Part shown: positions 33,326 to 44,190 of the stretch, piece by piece
Position numbering within the stretch: the stretch's first letter is position 1
Layout: the number at the start of each line of letters is the position of its first letter
DNA from: Lepraria neglecta
Lineage: Eukaryota > Ascomycota > Lecanoromycetes > Lecanorales > Stereocaulaceae
Assembly: GCA_033220425.1 (NCBI GenBank)
Contig: CM065653.1
Location: 496,001-560,000 of the forward strand
Direction: 5' to 3'
Length of the DNA stretch: 64,000 nucleotides
The notes under the pieces: model-generated
Told to the model about the DNA's origin: nothing
What the model saw: the letters and a program-made list of their open reading frames with translations, nothing else
The model's database searches: none
Translations under genes and position numbers: made by a program

Positions 33326-35240
33326 ATGGATTGCTCTACCCACAACGCTCGTATTGATCTCGCAGTCACTGATTTGCATCAGCAAGAGAAGCCTAATTTC
33401 AAGGCTACCGCTAGAAAACATGCCGTCAATAATACGACCTTGAAACGCCGATACCAACGCCGACAGCTATCCAAGCAAGCTACTTCTTCCGAATATCGCT
33501 AATACCTTACTTTCGCTCAAGAAGAGACCTTAATAGGCTTAATTAATAGCCTAACCGATCGTGGAATACCTCCTACCAGCCAAATTGTACGTAATTTAGC
33601 ACAAGAGATGATTGGCCGGCCGGTAGGGAAGAACTGGACTGGCGATTTTGTTAAGCGCTACAAAACTAGGCTTAGAAGCCTCTATCTACGAAATATCGAT
33701 AGCCAGCGAATAAAAGCAGAGTATACGCCTTTATTCAAGTAATTCTATAACTTAGTAACTCTTCTAAAGCGTTGGTTAGTTAGATTACTAATATTTAATA
33801 CAGCTAATCGCCGCTGTCGAGAAATATAATATTACCGGCGATAATATCTACAACTGGGATGAAAAAGGATTCGTGATTGGCCAAGTAGGTACTACACAGC
33901 GTATAATAAGCAGGGAAGCCCTTGAAAACGGCCGTATCATATATACAAGTCAAGATAGAAGCAGAGAATTCATTAGCTTGCTTACATATATCAACGCTAT
34001 AGGAGCTACTCTCCCTCTATCACTTATCTATAAAGGTGAATCTATACTGTAAGATATATGGCTAGAGGACTGGCTATCTAAAGATATAGCCTATTTCGCA
34101 GTCTCATCAAACGGATAGAGTTGTAATACTTTAGGTCTTTATTGGCTAGAAGTAATATTTTACTATTATATAAGCAAAAGAGCCGGAAGAGGACGTCGTT
34201 TATTGATTATCGATAGATATAGCAGTTATATTAACCTGAAGTTCATCGATCTATGTAATAAACTACGTATTCTCGTATTGGTTTTACCTCTATATTCAAC
34301 GCATCGTTTATAACCTCTTAATATATCCCTTTTTACGCCTTTAGCGTCTTATTATACTAAGGGTCTCAATGAATTAATAATAAATAGTCTAGCTATAGTC
34401 TCTATATCGAAAAGAGCCTTTTGGAGTATCTTCTGGCCTGCTTGGCAGAAGGTATTTATACCTGTAAATATCGCTTCCGGCTTCGAAAAAACTGGTATTT
34501 AGCCCTATAATCCAGCGATAACTCTAGATAAAATTACCAAGCCGACTCCGACCGAAGCCCCTTTAATAGTAAAGATACTAATAATATATTATACTATCCG
34601 CCGAGTCTAACGATAATACTATAATTAACCGAATTCACCTTTACTTAAGAAGCTTTTTCGAGCGAATAAACGCCTTACTTCTTAGTACTTAATAGACTAA
34701 TATATTATTAAAGGCTTAACGGTATCCCTTAGGAATAAAAAGAAGAAGAGATAATATAGTAAACGCCTTAATCTACTTGGTGAAGAAGATTCTAGGCCTT
34801 AATTCTTTAGCCTATAGCGAGTATAAGCTGCCCGTTAATTTTAAGCTATAAAAGACGCTGAAGAAGTACTATAATAGTAGTAAACCCTTGATAAAAAAGC
34901 TTTAGTAGCTACCAGAAAGGCTTAAAAAGAGGAGGATAAGCTATATAGGGCAATACTCGCTACTAAAAGACGTCAACTCGCTGTAGAAGTGTTAGTCTAG
35001 AAAGCTGCAGATAAGTAAGCTTAAAAAGAGCTAAGAGAAGCAGCAAAATACTATAGCGCAGGGTAACTAAGCTTAAATAAGTAATCTATAAAGCTTCTAA
35101 AAGCTTAAAAGACTCTTAAGAAGCAAGCAAAAGGGTCTAGTTATACTATCGTCGTATTATAAGTCGAGGAGGTAATTTTAGCTACATCTCGTGGAAGGAA
35201 GGTTCAACGCCTACAGCGCTTTAATATATAAGGATTCTGG
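33326..35240 (+). pseudogene. pogo/Fot1-type transposase relic
   Basis: The frame begins at the ATG at 33326 and is open to 33500. It encodes an N-terminal HTH (residues about 20-60), then a CENP-B-type HTH with GIPPTSQIVRNLAQ and GKNWTGDFVKRY (33565-33660). The DDE domain follows: NWDEKGF (first Asp, about 33856), LLIIDRYSSY (second Asp, about 34205; family form D-G-H-x-S-H, so both His now read Tyr), and STHR-L-x-PLNISLF (about 34300-34335), where the third catalytic residue is Asn instead of Asp and the Gln is TAG. These are what RIP would produce. A long charged tail with AQKEL follows, with several stops. The catalytic loss shows that the copy cannot transpose by itself. Confidence 0.8.
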
Positions 35241-35331
35241 GCTCAATCATTGTATATACACCTTCTATCTACTATATATTTAATTCTAAACTCACTAATC
35301 GTTACGGTTGTTGATTGGTGACGAATATAGT

Positions 35332-35389
35332 ATTTTAATGATTTCGTCAAAAGGGTGTCGCCGGGCCGGGGGTGTCGCCGAGCAGGGAT
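35332..35389 (-). repeat. Right inverted repeat of the pogo element
   Basis: The inverse of the left repeat; it ends in GCAGGGAT followed by TA. Confidence 0.7.
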
Positions 35390-35391
35390 TA

Positions 35392-36161
35392 CGTCTAATG
35401 GGGAAGGTGGCGTTCCTTCTCGTATAGCGTGGAAACGGGAACGAGAGCTGATCAACTGTGTACATGTACAGTATCTCTATATTGATGCTGGACTTATTCA
35501 CTGCGAACATGCTATCCAAAAACACTCACCTGAGGTCATACATCTCTACAGATTATTCGCCATTTTAGAAGAGGGGTGACTTCGAAAGGTAGAACAGCGG
35601 CATCTCGATGTGCCAAAGTCGAAGAACGTAATCATAGCGACATCGCCGAGTCGCTTTAGGTCGCTTAGAAGCACTCCCACGATCCACAGCTTAGTCGAAC
35701 TCTGCTCTTTCCATCTTCTCGTCAGCACTCGGTGCTTGCGCACCGCGACAAGATGTTATCTAGCACGTGACCGCGTGGATGCATTCTCCGCAAACACACA
35801 AGTCTCGGCTTGCGCATCCACTCATTGTTGCCTTGAGCTGTTGCACAGCGGAGCAACGGCGCGTGCAGTTGAGGAAGCCCGTAATGCTCAAGCCTACTCA
35901 AGCGAGTGACTCGTTGCCCTGACCAAAGCGGAATCATCACATGCCTGTTACCTGACTACGTGTGTGGACGGCGCCGTCAAGGAGGATGGCAATTTCGTCC
36001 ATATGGAGAACAGAGCAATCGAGTCTGATTTCTGGCTTGAGGCCGTAGTGACCCAAGGCTGTAGGGAGGAATCTTATGCTGCTCTTCTCGGAAAGGAAAT
36101 CCCGGGCCTTTCCCATCTGGACTCTGATCGACAATCCATCTATGTAATGATTCAAAATCTT
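35392..36161. other. Intergenic, no gene recognised
   Basis: Several frames of 65-112 codons overlap on both strands without motifs or codon signature. The last 150 bp is the 3' flank of the AIM6-like gene. Confidence 0.4.
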
Positions 36162-37487
36162 TCAGCCACCCCACGACCTCGTCGCCGCAGCGATCAAATC
36201 ATCCACATTCAACATCCCCACCCCCTCCTTCTCCAATACATCCCAAACGTGATCCCTCACACTGATCGGCCACGCAGGTGTGTTCCAATACCTAGCTCTT
36301 AACCCCCTCTTCGTCGCTTCTGCCACTTGCGCTCTAATCGTGTTGACCTGATCGGGCGACAGCAGTCCATACTGCACTTTCCCGATCGCGGCGTTGAAGT
36401 CCGTGCTCGCGTAATTCGAGTTGCTGGATGTGTATATTTTGTTGTTGCTTGGGGCACTCTCTCCCCAGAGTTGCTCCAGCGGAGCGTCAAAGAAGATGTC
36501 GCGGTATGTGCCGTTGGCGGCGTTGAAGAGGGGCTGGAAGGGCGTGTTACCGGTGCCGACGACGGTGATGAGGCCAGGAACGAGGGTGCTGCCGTTCCAG
36601 TTTGTGAGCCAGCCGGCTGTGCGGAGGGGTTCGAGTTGTTGGAGGATTAAAGGGAATGTGGATGTACCGTCGGTTTTGACGTCGATGAGGAGGGTGAGTG
36701 GGATTGTTACGTTGACGTCGAAGATGCCGTTGCGGGATGATGGGTCGCCGGTTCTGTTGGAACTGTTCTGGCCGCCGATGCTGGGGAGAAGCTGTGGGTT
36801 TTGGTGGGTGAGGATATCGAGCAATGGTTCGATGTAAAGGGATTGCAGTGTTCGTGATGGCGAGAGGGACTTCTCGGTGTGGCCGACGAGAAGGTCGTTA
36901 TTCGTCATCCAGACGTCAGCTTCGACGCCGGTGCATCCAGCGGCCAGAGCGTCATATAACGGCACTTTGCGGGTATAATCGTTGTGAGAATGGCAGGGTA
37001 TTGGTGTTATGTCGCGGCTGAAGTCGGTGGGGAACTTGGCCTCTCCTTCGGTGGGTGAGCCTGGCTGTCCCCAAGTCGCCACTATCCTTTGTATATCATT
37101 CCTGGGTATATCTCTCCGGAGCGAGATGTTGAAATAAATCAAGAGCGCGAGGAGAACACTGCGGCATCGGTTAGCAGCGAATTGGTATCCGAGGAAGTGT
37201 CTAACGAACAGAACGACGAAGGCTGCAAGGAAGAAGCCAAGACAAGTCCTGGTACATCTTTGGAGCCCGCTTCTTATGACGCGTGGCAAACGCCTAGCAT
37301 CTTCTGATTCAATGAAATGTCTTTGAGGGCTCCGCCATTTGGGCTTCGGCAGGGTGGGTTTCTTGACGGAATCGATTTGTGAATTGGTTTCGGGACTGCT
37401 CGAATACGAGGGTCTGCCCTCCTCAAGATTGCGATCGATCCTTTCTGAAGGTTCTTTCTTCGAAGGCTTGCGTATGAAATTCCCCAT
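36162..37487 (-). CDS. AIM6-like PLC-type phosphodiesterase family protein
   Basis: The 441-residue frame has a hydrophilic N-terminus (1-78), a membrane segment near 82-98, possibly a second one near 110-120, and then a PLC-like TIM-barrel domain. Its landmarks are PCHSHND at 164-170, GVEADVW at 187-193, and VGH at 201-203, which match the His, Glu/Asp, His metal and catalytic set of the glycerophosphodiester-phosphodiesterase/PLC fold and the conserved start of the yeast AIM6 family. The C-terminal end GLRARYWNTPAWP...LNVDD is also typical of it. The protein is likely membrane-anchored with an extracytosolic or lumenal domain; its substrate is not known for the family. An intron-like stretch (37159-37205: GT, GCTAAC, CAG; 47 nt) is present in the membrane region but removing it breaks the frame, so I keep one exon. 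Confidence 0.75.
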   Translation of the reverse strand: MGNFIRKPSKKEPSERIDRNLEEGRPSYSSSPETNSQIDSVKKPTLPKPKWRSPQRHFIESEDARRLPRVIRSGLQRCTRTCLGFFLAAFVVLFVRHFLGYQFAANRCRSVLLALLIYFNISLRRDIPRNDIQRIVATWGQPGSPTEGEAKFPTDFSRDITPIPCHSHNDYTRKVPLYDALAAGCTGVEADVWMTNNDLLVGHTEKSLSPSRTLQSLYIEPLLDILTHQNPQLLPSIGGQNSSNRTGDPSSRNGIFDVNVTIPLTLLIDVKTDGTSTFPLILQQLEPLRTAGWLTNWNGSTLVPGLITVVGTGNTPFQPLFNAANGTYRDIFFDAPLEQLWGESAPSNNKIYTSSNSNYASTDFNAAIGKVQYGLLSPDQVNTIRAQVAEATKRGLRARYWNTPAWPISVRDHVWDVLEKEGVGMLNVDDLIAAATRSWGG

Positions 37488-38695
37488 ATCGATTATGAGG
37501 AGATTCTCAAAATAGAAGATAAAGAAGGGATAATGAGGGGATCAACAGCAAGAGACTACGTCCCGTGGGTGTAGAGACGTCTATATTCAGCCATCGGAGG
37601 AAGCGCACATGATATTGTATGCCTCTGGTACGAATGATGGGAGGTAAATGGCAGTGCTGAGGTCCATGTTGAGGCGCAGAAGTTTCAGGACTTGACCGCG
37701 CCCCAGAAGGGATATCGCGCTCTTCGGAACAAATCGCTTTCCCTGCCCAGATCGAAATGCGATCAAGCACAACAGGAGGCGGTGGAGTATGGCGAAATGC
37801 TCATCAAACACAACAAAAGAGAGCTATGACGAGTTGACTGCTGTGCTGATACCTTCGCCTTGATCCTACATCCTTCGCCATCACCGCCTTGACGAAGAAT
37901 GACAGAGTCGAATGCAACCATTGAACCCTGCCGTACACACGCTTAAGATCCTGCCGTACGTACGCTTAGGATCCTGCTCTGCTGATACGGCTGAGACGGT
38001 GCATCGCCTCACTGGTACCTGGCGAAGGCTGTGGGAAAAACGTAGTGTGTCGAAGGGTCTGATGTGAAACAACAGCGGGGCACATGTGGTCTAAATATAT
38101 TGGGATTCAGGATTTGCGGCTGAGAACATGGTGCGAAACTGTTGAACATTTCCATTGGCTTAGGTACCGATGGGGGACGGTCCTGGGGCGCAGCAATATA
38201 CCAGAACACCACGGTATAGAGACCTTACGCAGGATACCCTACGGTCGCGATGGACCTTACGGTAGGTCAACCCGTGAGCAACTTTCGTTGGTCCTTGGAA
38301 TGGCCATGGGCTGATTTCGAGTGAGGGCAACTCAGGAAACAGATTTTCGTTGACTACCTCTTCCAACCTCATCCCGCTCTTGACACTCCTCTTATAATTA
38401 ATTGCCGCAGCTCGAGGCACTTGCAGGGGAGCATTGCAAAGGAAGAGCAAAATGCAAGTATCGGGTAGATGACCACAGCATGGAGGAAGTCTTCAAGTCT
38501 ATCATACTATACTGAGATACACATGGGAAATCCAGTACCTTGATTTACAGATACCCCGATTGCAATGCAACACCCCTCTTCAGACTGAGCCAACACCCGA
38601 TCAATGCATAATACATGGCCAGTCACAAAGAGTCCCCACCACGATAACCCTGGCTCTAGCATAGAACCTCCGCCCTCGGATCATGAATCTAGTAC
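37488..38695. other. Intergenic between the AIM6-like and secreted-protein genes
   Basis: No gene is recognised. A short tandem repeat with a CCTGCCGTAC-type core and a GGATCCTG end occurs at 37925-37978 in two to three units of about 25 bp. Frames on either strand are short. Confidence 0.45.
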
Positions 38696-39388
38696 CTAGG
38701 ACGAATTCGGATCCAGGCCAATCATGAGAAAATCATCACCCTTGCCGATTTTAACCTCGCCTCCCTGGGTATTGGCATCGTTACTCCCCTTGCCCTGGCA
38801 GAAATCGCTCGTGAGCGCCTGATAAGCCTGGGCGCAGATCTGCGTCGTGAGGGGCGGCGCGGCGGCGGTGTTGTAGAACCAGCGGAAGTTGGTGATGAAG
38901 TTGCCGCCGCTGGAATCCGGGGCCTTGATCCCCTGGTAAACGCTCCAGACGGTCTCGGCCTGGGGCACGCCGGGGAGGTTCTGCAGGAAGTTGGCGCAGG
39001 CGGCAGTGGCTTGCGACTCGATGGTGGCGCTGACACCCCATTCGCCCGAGGACTCGCAGGCGTAGGAGGCGGCCTGTTGAGCGATGTTGCCAATATTGGT
39101 GAAGGCGCCGACGGCGGCATCGGTGCCGCCGCGAGCTTCGAGGTCGACGAGGGAGCGTTTCGTCGTGGCTTTGCGCGCGGCGTCGATGTCGTCGGAGCCG
39201 ATGGTGGCGTAGCGGCCGCCGTCTTCGGTGCTTTGCCACTCGATCTTGCCTGCGGAGTCGAGATGGTTGACCACGGGGCTGATACGCGCTGTCCCCCGTT
39301 TTACTGGGGCGGTATCTGGTGTGGGAGCAGCGGACACGGAAGCAAAGAAAGCCGCGGCAGCGATGACGGTTGACTTTGAGAAGTGCAT
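38696..39388 (-). CDS. Small secreted protein, four cysteines
   Basis: The 230-residue frame has a clear signal peptide (MHFSKSTVIAAAAFFASVSA, likely cleavage after residue 20 or 21) followed by Lys-Arg at 30-31 and 77-78, which are possible Kex2 sites. The remaining domain has Cys111, Cys131, Cys185 and Cys197, probably two disulfides, and is rich in Ala, Asn and Gly with aromatic residues (WSVYQG, FRWFYN). It has no transmembrane segment or GPI signal. I do not recognise the family by name. Its size, signal and cysteine count fit secreted fungal proteins including candidate effectors, but nothing here proves such a role. GC-rich codons contrast with the RIP-mutated sequence elsewhere. The upstream region holds an 85-bp tandem repeat. 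Confidence 0.7.
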   Translation of the reverse strand: MHFSKSTVIAAAAFFASVSAAPTPDTAPVKRGTARISPVVNHLDSAGKIEWQSTEDGGRYATIGSDDIDAARKATTKRSLVDLEARGGTDAAVGAFTNIGNIAQQAASYACESSGEWGVSATIESQATAACANFLQNLPGVPQAETVWSVYQGIKAPDSSGGNFITNFRWFYNTAAAPPLTTQICAQAYQALTSDFCQGKGSNDANTQGGEVKIGKGDDFLMIGLDPNSS

Positions 39389-40487
39389 TATAAGTAAATT
39401 GTCGCGGTATCTGGTATTTGTTGATTTTGTTTAGGGCTTAGATCTGGGAGATTGTATGATCCTGATGTTTGGTTTAATGGTAGAATGGAGGACTTAGGCG
39501 TTGTTTTTATATCCTGAGTCTGACGACCTCGTGGATGATTTGGGCTGTCTCGGCTTTGTTGAATGACGAATTACCAAGACTTGAGTCTGTCATGATATGG
39601 CAGTGCTCTGAGTTTCAGTCCATAACCTTCTAAAGAATCAGTGCACAAGAGACTCGAAACGTTTCATGTAAAGTCTTGCTAATGATCCCATCATGTTCAG
39701 CCTCACAATATCCACGGAGTTACACTCTGATCTGGCTGTGTGAAGCGTTTCATGTGAAGTCTTGCTGATGATCCCATCGTGTTCAGCTGTACTGAGTCAC
39801 ACTCTGATCAGGCTGTGTGGAGGCTTGGGAGGCGAGAGAGTATGGGCTTAGGATATTAGTATAACACAGGCTGCTGAATAGAGGCTTGGGTATTCCTTCA
39901 GCTACGGCCTTGCCTAATCTGACATTATACTAATAACGTTGTGGTACTTGAACATAATCCCGAAAGTTCATAGCCGTCCTCGGCGCGAAGGATGACGTTC
40001 TTGAGCCCTTGGATCTCCCATTCACAATAAGTCTGACATGGGAAAGGTGTTAGGAACTGGAGTTAAGCGTCTAAGCCCTTCTGTGATAAGGCAATGATAT
40101 CCTCTTGGACCTTTGACTCTGTTTCAGCGTTCGTTTCTCGTTCATTGAAGGAAGCGGCGTAATTACAGCACGCAGTCTGGATAATGCAACATTGGGCGAG
40201 CCAAACCCGCAGCACTGAGCAAAGCCGGAATAAATTTCTTGAGGTTTTTGGGATATCCTGGGCATTGCAGCATGAGCCAAGCCTCGAGCATTAATCTAGT
40301 TGACAGGTCCGCATACGAAAGAGCACACATAACCACTAAGGGCCGTGAATTAGATGTGTGGAGGTCAACATAGAGAAAAGTATGGTACTCTTTGATTCTG
40401 GGCTTCCATCACAGTACTTAACATCGTATCTGTTTGTCATCTGTGAACTACAGTAACTTCTTACGCTCCCTATTTATTGCAGCATCA
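39389..40487. other. Intergenic, upstream of the secreted-protein gene
   Basis: Only short frames are seen. It contains the tandem repeat listed separately (39657-39822) and a TTTATA element near 39506 that could be a TATA box for the secreted-protein gene. Confidence 0.4.
39657..39822. repeat. Direct tandem repeat of about 85 bp, two copies
   Basis: The copies near 39657-39743 and 39745-39822 share AAGTCTTGCT(A/G)ATGATCCC, then TGTTCAG, and finish with ACACTCTGATC(T/A)GGCTGTGTG. They lie 270-430 bp upstream of the secreted-protein start. Confidence 0.75.
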
Positions 40488-41326
40488 TCATTCATTTTTA
40501 GCCTCCACCTCGGCCATACTGTCTAAGACTTTCGAGAACGATTCTCCGGTCTCATTGATCAATAAATCCGATTCCTTCAATTGACTTACCCTCCGCTTCC
40601 AGAACTCCCAGCGTGATACTCTAGCAGTCTCCCTCTCTTTCAGAAGTAGAGGCCCAGCGCTGTACTCAGACGATTCTGTTGCATTGCTACTGGCATACAT
40701 TTCTGGACCGCTGAACAAGAAAAGCTGCGCCACAGCCTGTCCAAATAGATTGGTCAGAGGCTTACGGTGATCGTCCTCCAAACCGTTGTGCGATAGCTGC
40801 ATAGCCCAATTTGTCAATTCTCCGTGCTGGTGATGCCAAAGGCGCGCGATGAAAGCGCATAGATTGATGTAATGGTGCTCAACGGTGATCGTCGAATGAC
40901 TGCTTTGTGAGGCACTCTCGATACCTGCAATACATAATGTCAGCTCTCAATAATTGGCAATCCAAGGACGTTGCTCTTACCATTGAAGGCATCGTGCAAT
41001 TCGAACAGAAAATTTGGTAGATTTCCCCCAAATTTTCGTGCCGTTCCTTTTTCTGTCGCTGGCAATTGCGCAATAACGTCAAGAAGCTCCACCAATTTTT
41101 GATGGGCTTGAGGGAATTCTTTTGCGGCGTCGATCAAAAGGCTCCAGAAAAGGTCGGCTGAGCGATTTTCTGATTCGGTGACTTGTTTGGTACATTCGTG
41201 TGCAGCTTCATCGGCCGTCGTTGTGCCATTGAGATATGACAAAAGGGCTGCTTGTTCTTGGGGTCTGGCCAGATCGTCATCTTCCTTACCAAGGTCATGC
41301 ATCCAGTTGTCGTAGATGGAGGCCAT
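40488..41326 (-). CDS. DUF3632-like hypothetical protein
   Basis: Two exons, 41326-40981 and 40924-40488, encode about 260 residues. The intron (40925-40980, 56 nt) has a GTAAGA donor, a TTGCAG acceptor and a CTGAC branch-like site, and joining keeps the frame. The start ATG (41326) was chosen over a more upstream one at 41560 because the intervening 78 residues look like untranslated leader. The protein is acidic and helical, beginning MASIYDNWMHDLGKEDD, and includes LLDVIAQL in the middle, then HHYINLCAFIARLWH and TNWAMQLS. That order, with a W-x-x-L-x-A-F-x-A-R-L-like core, resembles the fungal DUF3632 family, whose function is unknown. No signal peptide or catalytic motif is visible. Confidence 0.6.
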
Positions 41327-42300
41327 TGCCGTGAGAGTCTGATTCACAAGAGATATTGATGACGATTGCGTACAGAATGCTTGGATGTGATGTAGAAGCA
41401 GTAGCTGATGATGAGCAGAAACAATGAGGGCGAGACTGGCTTTGACGTGCTTTGCTTTGCGCCAGGCAGCAGACTTCCAGCGATTGCGGCTGTGTGACCG
41501 CTGAATTGATCGCGCGTTTACTGTACCGAGGTAAACACAGCCGCGTTGATCTTCCAACACTCTTTCCGCGCCCTTCCTCCCAGCTGGGCAAGGAATTTGA
41601 CTACAGAGGCCTCATACGACGACATCAGAGAATTAACAAGTGTTGCCGACATCATGAGAGGTTGGACGCCTTGTATGAGAATGCGCATGAATCATCCCGC
41701 CTCCAGCCTTGGGAACAGTGCCTTCAAAGCGAAGGATTCTGGGGGATCTGTTGGACCAACGCACAGCTCTTTTGCGGCTCATCATGAATCCGACGACTGA
41801 GCTTGCTGAAACTTTAGTGACGTCGATAATGTGACGTTAGATGCTTTTGAATTGAGGCTGGACGTTGGACTTCGGTGTCAGACTCCTGAAGTCTTTGGAC
41901 GACGTCCGCACGAAATGCCTCCAGGAGCGAAGGATTCTTGTAGGAGGATTGGTTGCACAATGCGAAGCAAAATGCAGTACCTGCGGAGCACAAGTTGTCA
42001 TCCATTGGCGTTTCATCGCCAAACGATCTACGTCACCGTTCCTGGTCTCCGTGCGCTGATGATTTACCACCTTGTTTCAAGCATGTCTATCAAGAGGCTG
42101 GTTGTTCCTCTATAGCTGTGCTTAACATAACACATGCCCATCAGCTAGACTTCCAAAAGACTTATGAGGCCACGAGTCCTGTTGAACAAGCATGTCAAAC
42201 AATCAAAGGACCTTTCCAAAGAATCATAGCCCAAGCATCTCGATCAATCTCCAGACCACAAGTATAACTCGACACTGACCTCTTGCTTACTTCTTTGAAG
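41327..42300. other. Intergenic between divergent genes
   Basis: Overlapping frames of 60-110 codons occur on both strands (for example 41452-41787 plus and 41837-42070 minus), with no motif. The region would hold the promoters of the DUF3632-like gene and the ribonuclease gene. Confidence 0.4.
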
Positions 42301-42917
42301 ATGAAGCTTCTCTCCGCTACAACCCTGGCTTTCTGCGTGGCATCCGAGACCTTCGCAGACCCTGTAGCATGGCAAGACAACTCACCACGCTCTATTGATG
42401 ATCACACCATTGACAAACGTATGGCCACGGTCAATACACTGCCGCTAATCGATCCACTTTGCAATGGCTACTCCGTTAGTGTCGCCGACATCTCATCCGC
42501 AGTGCAGCAAGGTGCAAATCTCATGGGCAACAACGTACAAAAAGGTGAGCACCCAGCTCCCTAGGCGGTCAGCACGCATCAATGCCCACCACCTAACAAT
42601 ATCTTGCTTTTTTTCTCACGCCAAATTACTGATTGCAAACCCAACCAGCCAAGAACAACTACCCGCACCAATTCAATAACTACGGCAACGTTTTCTCCTG
42701 GGCCAACTGTCCTCCCGCGGATCTAGAAGTCTTTTACGAATGGCCCGTCTTAAGAAACTCGCCGAACCCCTGGCTTCCGGGCGGTAAGACCAAGCTCGGG
42801 AGCTCGGAGCCTGATCGGGCGATTTTCCAAGCAAATGGCGCTACTACGGTCACCTACTGTGGTATGATCACGCATAGCGGGGCTTCGGCTGCGGGGCAAT
42901 TCATTCAGTGCACTTGA
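42301..42917 (+). CDS. Secreted guanyl-specific ribonuclease, RNase T1/F1 type
   Basis: Two exons, 42301-42544 and 42649-42917, give 170 residues. The intron (42545-42648) has GTGAGC and CAG ends. The ATG at 42301 is preferred over one at 42283 because it places the signal peptide (MKLLSATTLAFCVASETFA) at the start. Lys39-Arg40 is a probable Kex2 site, leaving a mature domain of about 130 residues. The catalytic set of RNase T1 is present: His88 (YPHQ), Glu112 (YEWP), Arg138 (DRAIF) and His157 (ITHSGAS). Cys54, Cys102, Cys152 and Cys169 can form two disulfides. The enzyme cleaves single-stranded RNA after guanosine and would act outside the cell. A short insertion with a Pro-Gly-Gly segment (residues 120-128) makes the middle loop longer than in RNase F1. 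It lacks the extra basic loops of the ribotoxin branch. Confidence 0.85.
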
Positions 42918-43189
42918 GACCGGCCATGAGGTGGAAGGCGTGGCTCCCTGTGAGCGGAAAGAGATCGTTCACGCTAGAGTGAGAGAATATGTGAACGGAC
43001 TCGTCAGAACGTGCCGGTATCCGAAACGAACTGTATCGAATACGGTGTCAGTGTGTATTTATTATCTATGGCAATGGTAAAGAATATATATGTTCATGAC
43101 TCGTATTGTCCTTCAATTGCCCTCACACGGAACGATGAAATTGTTACGTTGATTCTCATGCAAATCGACGAGAATAGATGGCTGGTGCA

Positions 43190-43552
43190 TCATCCTGAAA
43201 ATATTGATGTTTTGAGGTCTGGTGTTCCGTAGAATGTCGATGAATATATCTTCGGTCTTTTGTTGGCTTTTCGACGTCTAGCGTGGACAGCCCATCTGCT
43301 TGCGAAATTATTGGTGGTCTGACCTACGTAAAAATTCTGCTCGCCCTCTGTGTTGATCCTTGTCAGATGGTAAGCATAAACCCCCGTCGCTGAATTTAAG
43401 GTCATTTGTGTTGTCTCTTCCATAGTGCCTCGCCACCGGTTATTCGGGCTCTCCTGGGTGATTTTTTCTAGGAGAATCCTTCTGGGGCGAATGCCAAAGA
43501 CGATTTTCCCTTTCCGTAGACTAATATGGAAGAGACCGGAAAAGAAAGGGAT
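43190..43552 (-). pseudogene. Truncated second copy of the GIY-YIG nuclease-like gene
   Basis: A 77-codon frame (43190-43423) repeats residues 121-185 of the gene at 31568-32617: GVY, then NFYVGQTTNNFASR and HARRRKA. The nucleotide match covers about 225 bp (43199-43424 versus 32024-32258), with some small gaps and substitutions. The copy stops after the first half of the domain, so the helix with the catalytic Glu is missing. The frame stays open upstream to 43552, but that part does not match the first copy's N-terminus. The start of the match at TGAAAATATTGATG gives the 3' breakpoint. It sits between the ribonuclease gene and DUF3435 relics, in a gene-poor stretch. Confidence 0.75.
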
Positions 43553-43919
43553 TCACCGCTCTATCGAAGGTTGCGGGTATTAAAGCCCAGATAAGTCACA
43601 CTTCGGTCCTTACTGGGCAAGGGCCCGGGGGGGGGCGCAAGCCTCTGCTTCAGAGATTGGACCAGTGTATTGCATTTTCCCTCGGAAGAAAAGCCTCGTT
43701 CAATCTGGCCAGTTGTTCCTGACGAGTGGTGCTCGACATTGGAGTTTCGACGTTCAACGAGATCCTCAGCGATCTATATGTATAGGAGAACTGGTATTAC
43801 TTTTAAATTAAATTTAGATAGGGGTCATTAAATCCAAACTTGAATCTTCACTGCTGAAACGCTATATAGAAAACAAACGTAAAAGCGAGACCTGGAAGAA
43901 CTGTCACTACAAGCAGAGG
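43553..43919. other. Intergenic, no gene recognised
   Basis: No frame or repeat of note except a run of nine G near 43629-43637. Confidence 0.4.
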
Positions 43920-44190
43920 CTACGCACGCAAATTGATCTTGTGCACCGTCGCCGCGTGATTCTTGGAGTGCATGACGCTCGAGAGGACCAGCCCCGCTGC
44001 CTTGCATTGTGGATGCGGACAGGGCACCTCATTCGATGGGAGAAAGCTCTGCAAGTGCTTCTCAACTTCATTCATAATCTTGTGGGGTTTGGCGTACTCA
44101 AACATCCGGCCCGGGTAAGACTTACTCTTCCCTACCCTCGGAGATCCATCGTGGCACGGGCCAATATTGCTCCATCAATCTTACCACGCT
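43920..44190 (-). pseudogene. C-terminal fragment of a DUF3435 protein
   Basis: A 61-codon frame (43920-44105) ends in a C2H2-like tail: CPHPQC, then VMHSKNHAATVHKINLRA. The spacing and order (C-P-H-x-x-C ... M-H-x-x-N-H-A-x-x-V-H-K) match the tail of the larger relic to the right, where it reads CPHLRC ... MHLQNHADVVHK. Upstream, F-E-Y-A-K-P-H-K-I-M and so on also fits that family. No recombinase core is visible before it, so it is the remnant of a separate, mostly deleted copy. Confidence 0.55.

Larger units (their letters stand above)
33261..35389 (+). mobile_element. Fot1/pogo-type Tc1-mariner element, RIP-inactivated
   Basis: About 2.1 kb is bounded by inverted repeats of about 58 bp and by TA on both sides (33259-33260 and 35390-35391), the target site of this superfamily. 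Each inverted repeat contains the segment CGACACC twice. The internal gene is a transposase relic. Confidence 0.8.

Noticed and set aside
38722-39239. Frames of 132 and 152 codons overlapping the secreted-protein gene
   Set aside because: Pro/Arg-rich shadow frames without signal peptide or motif.
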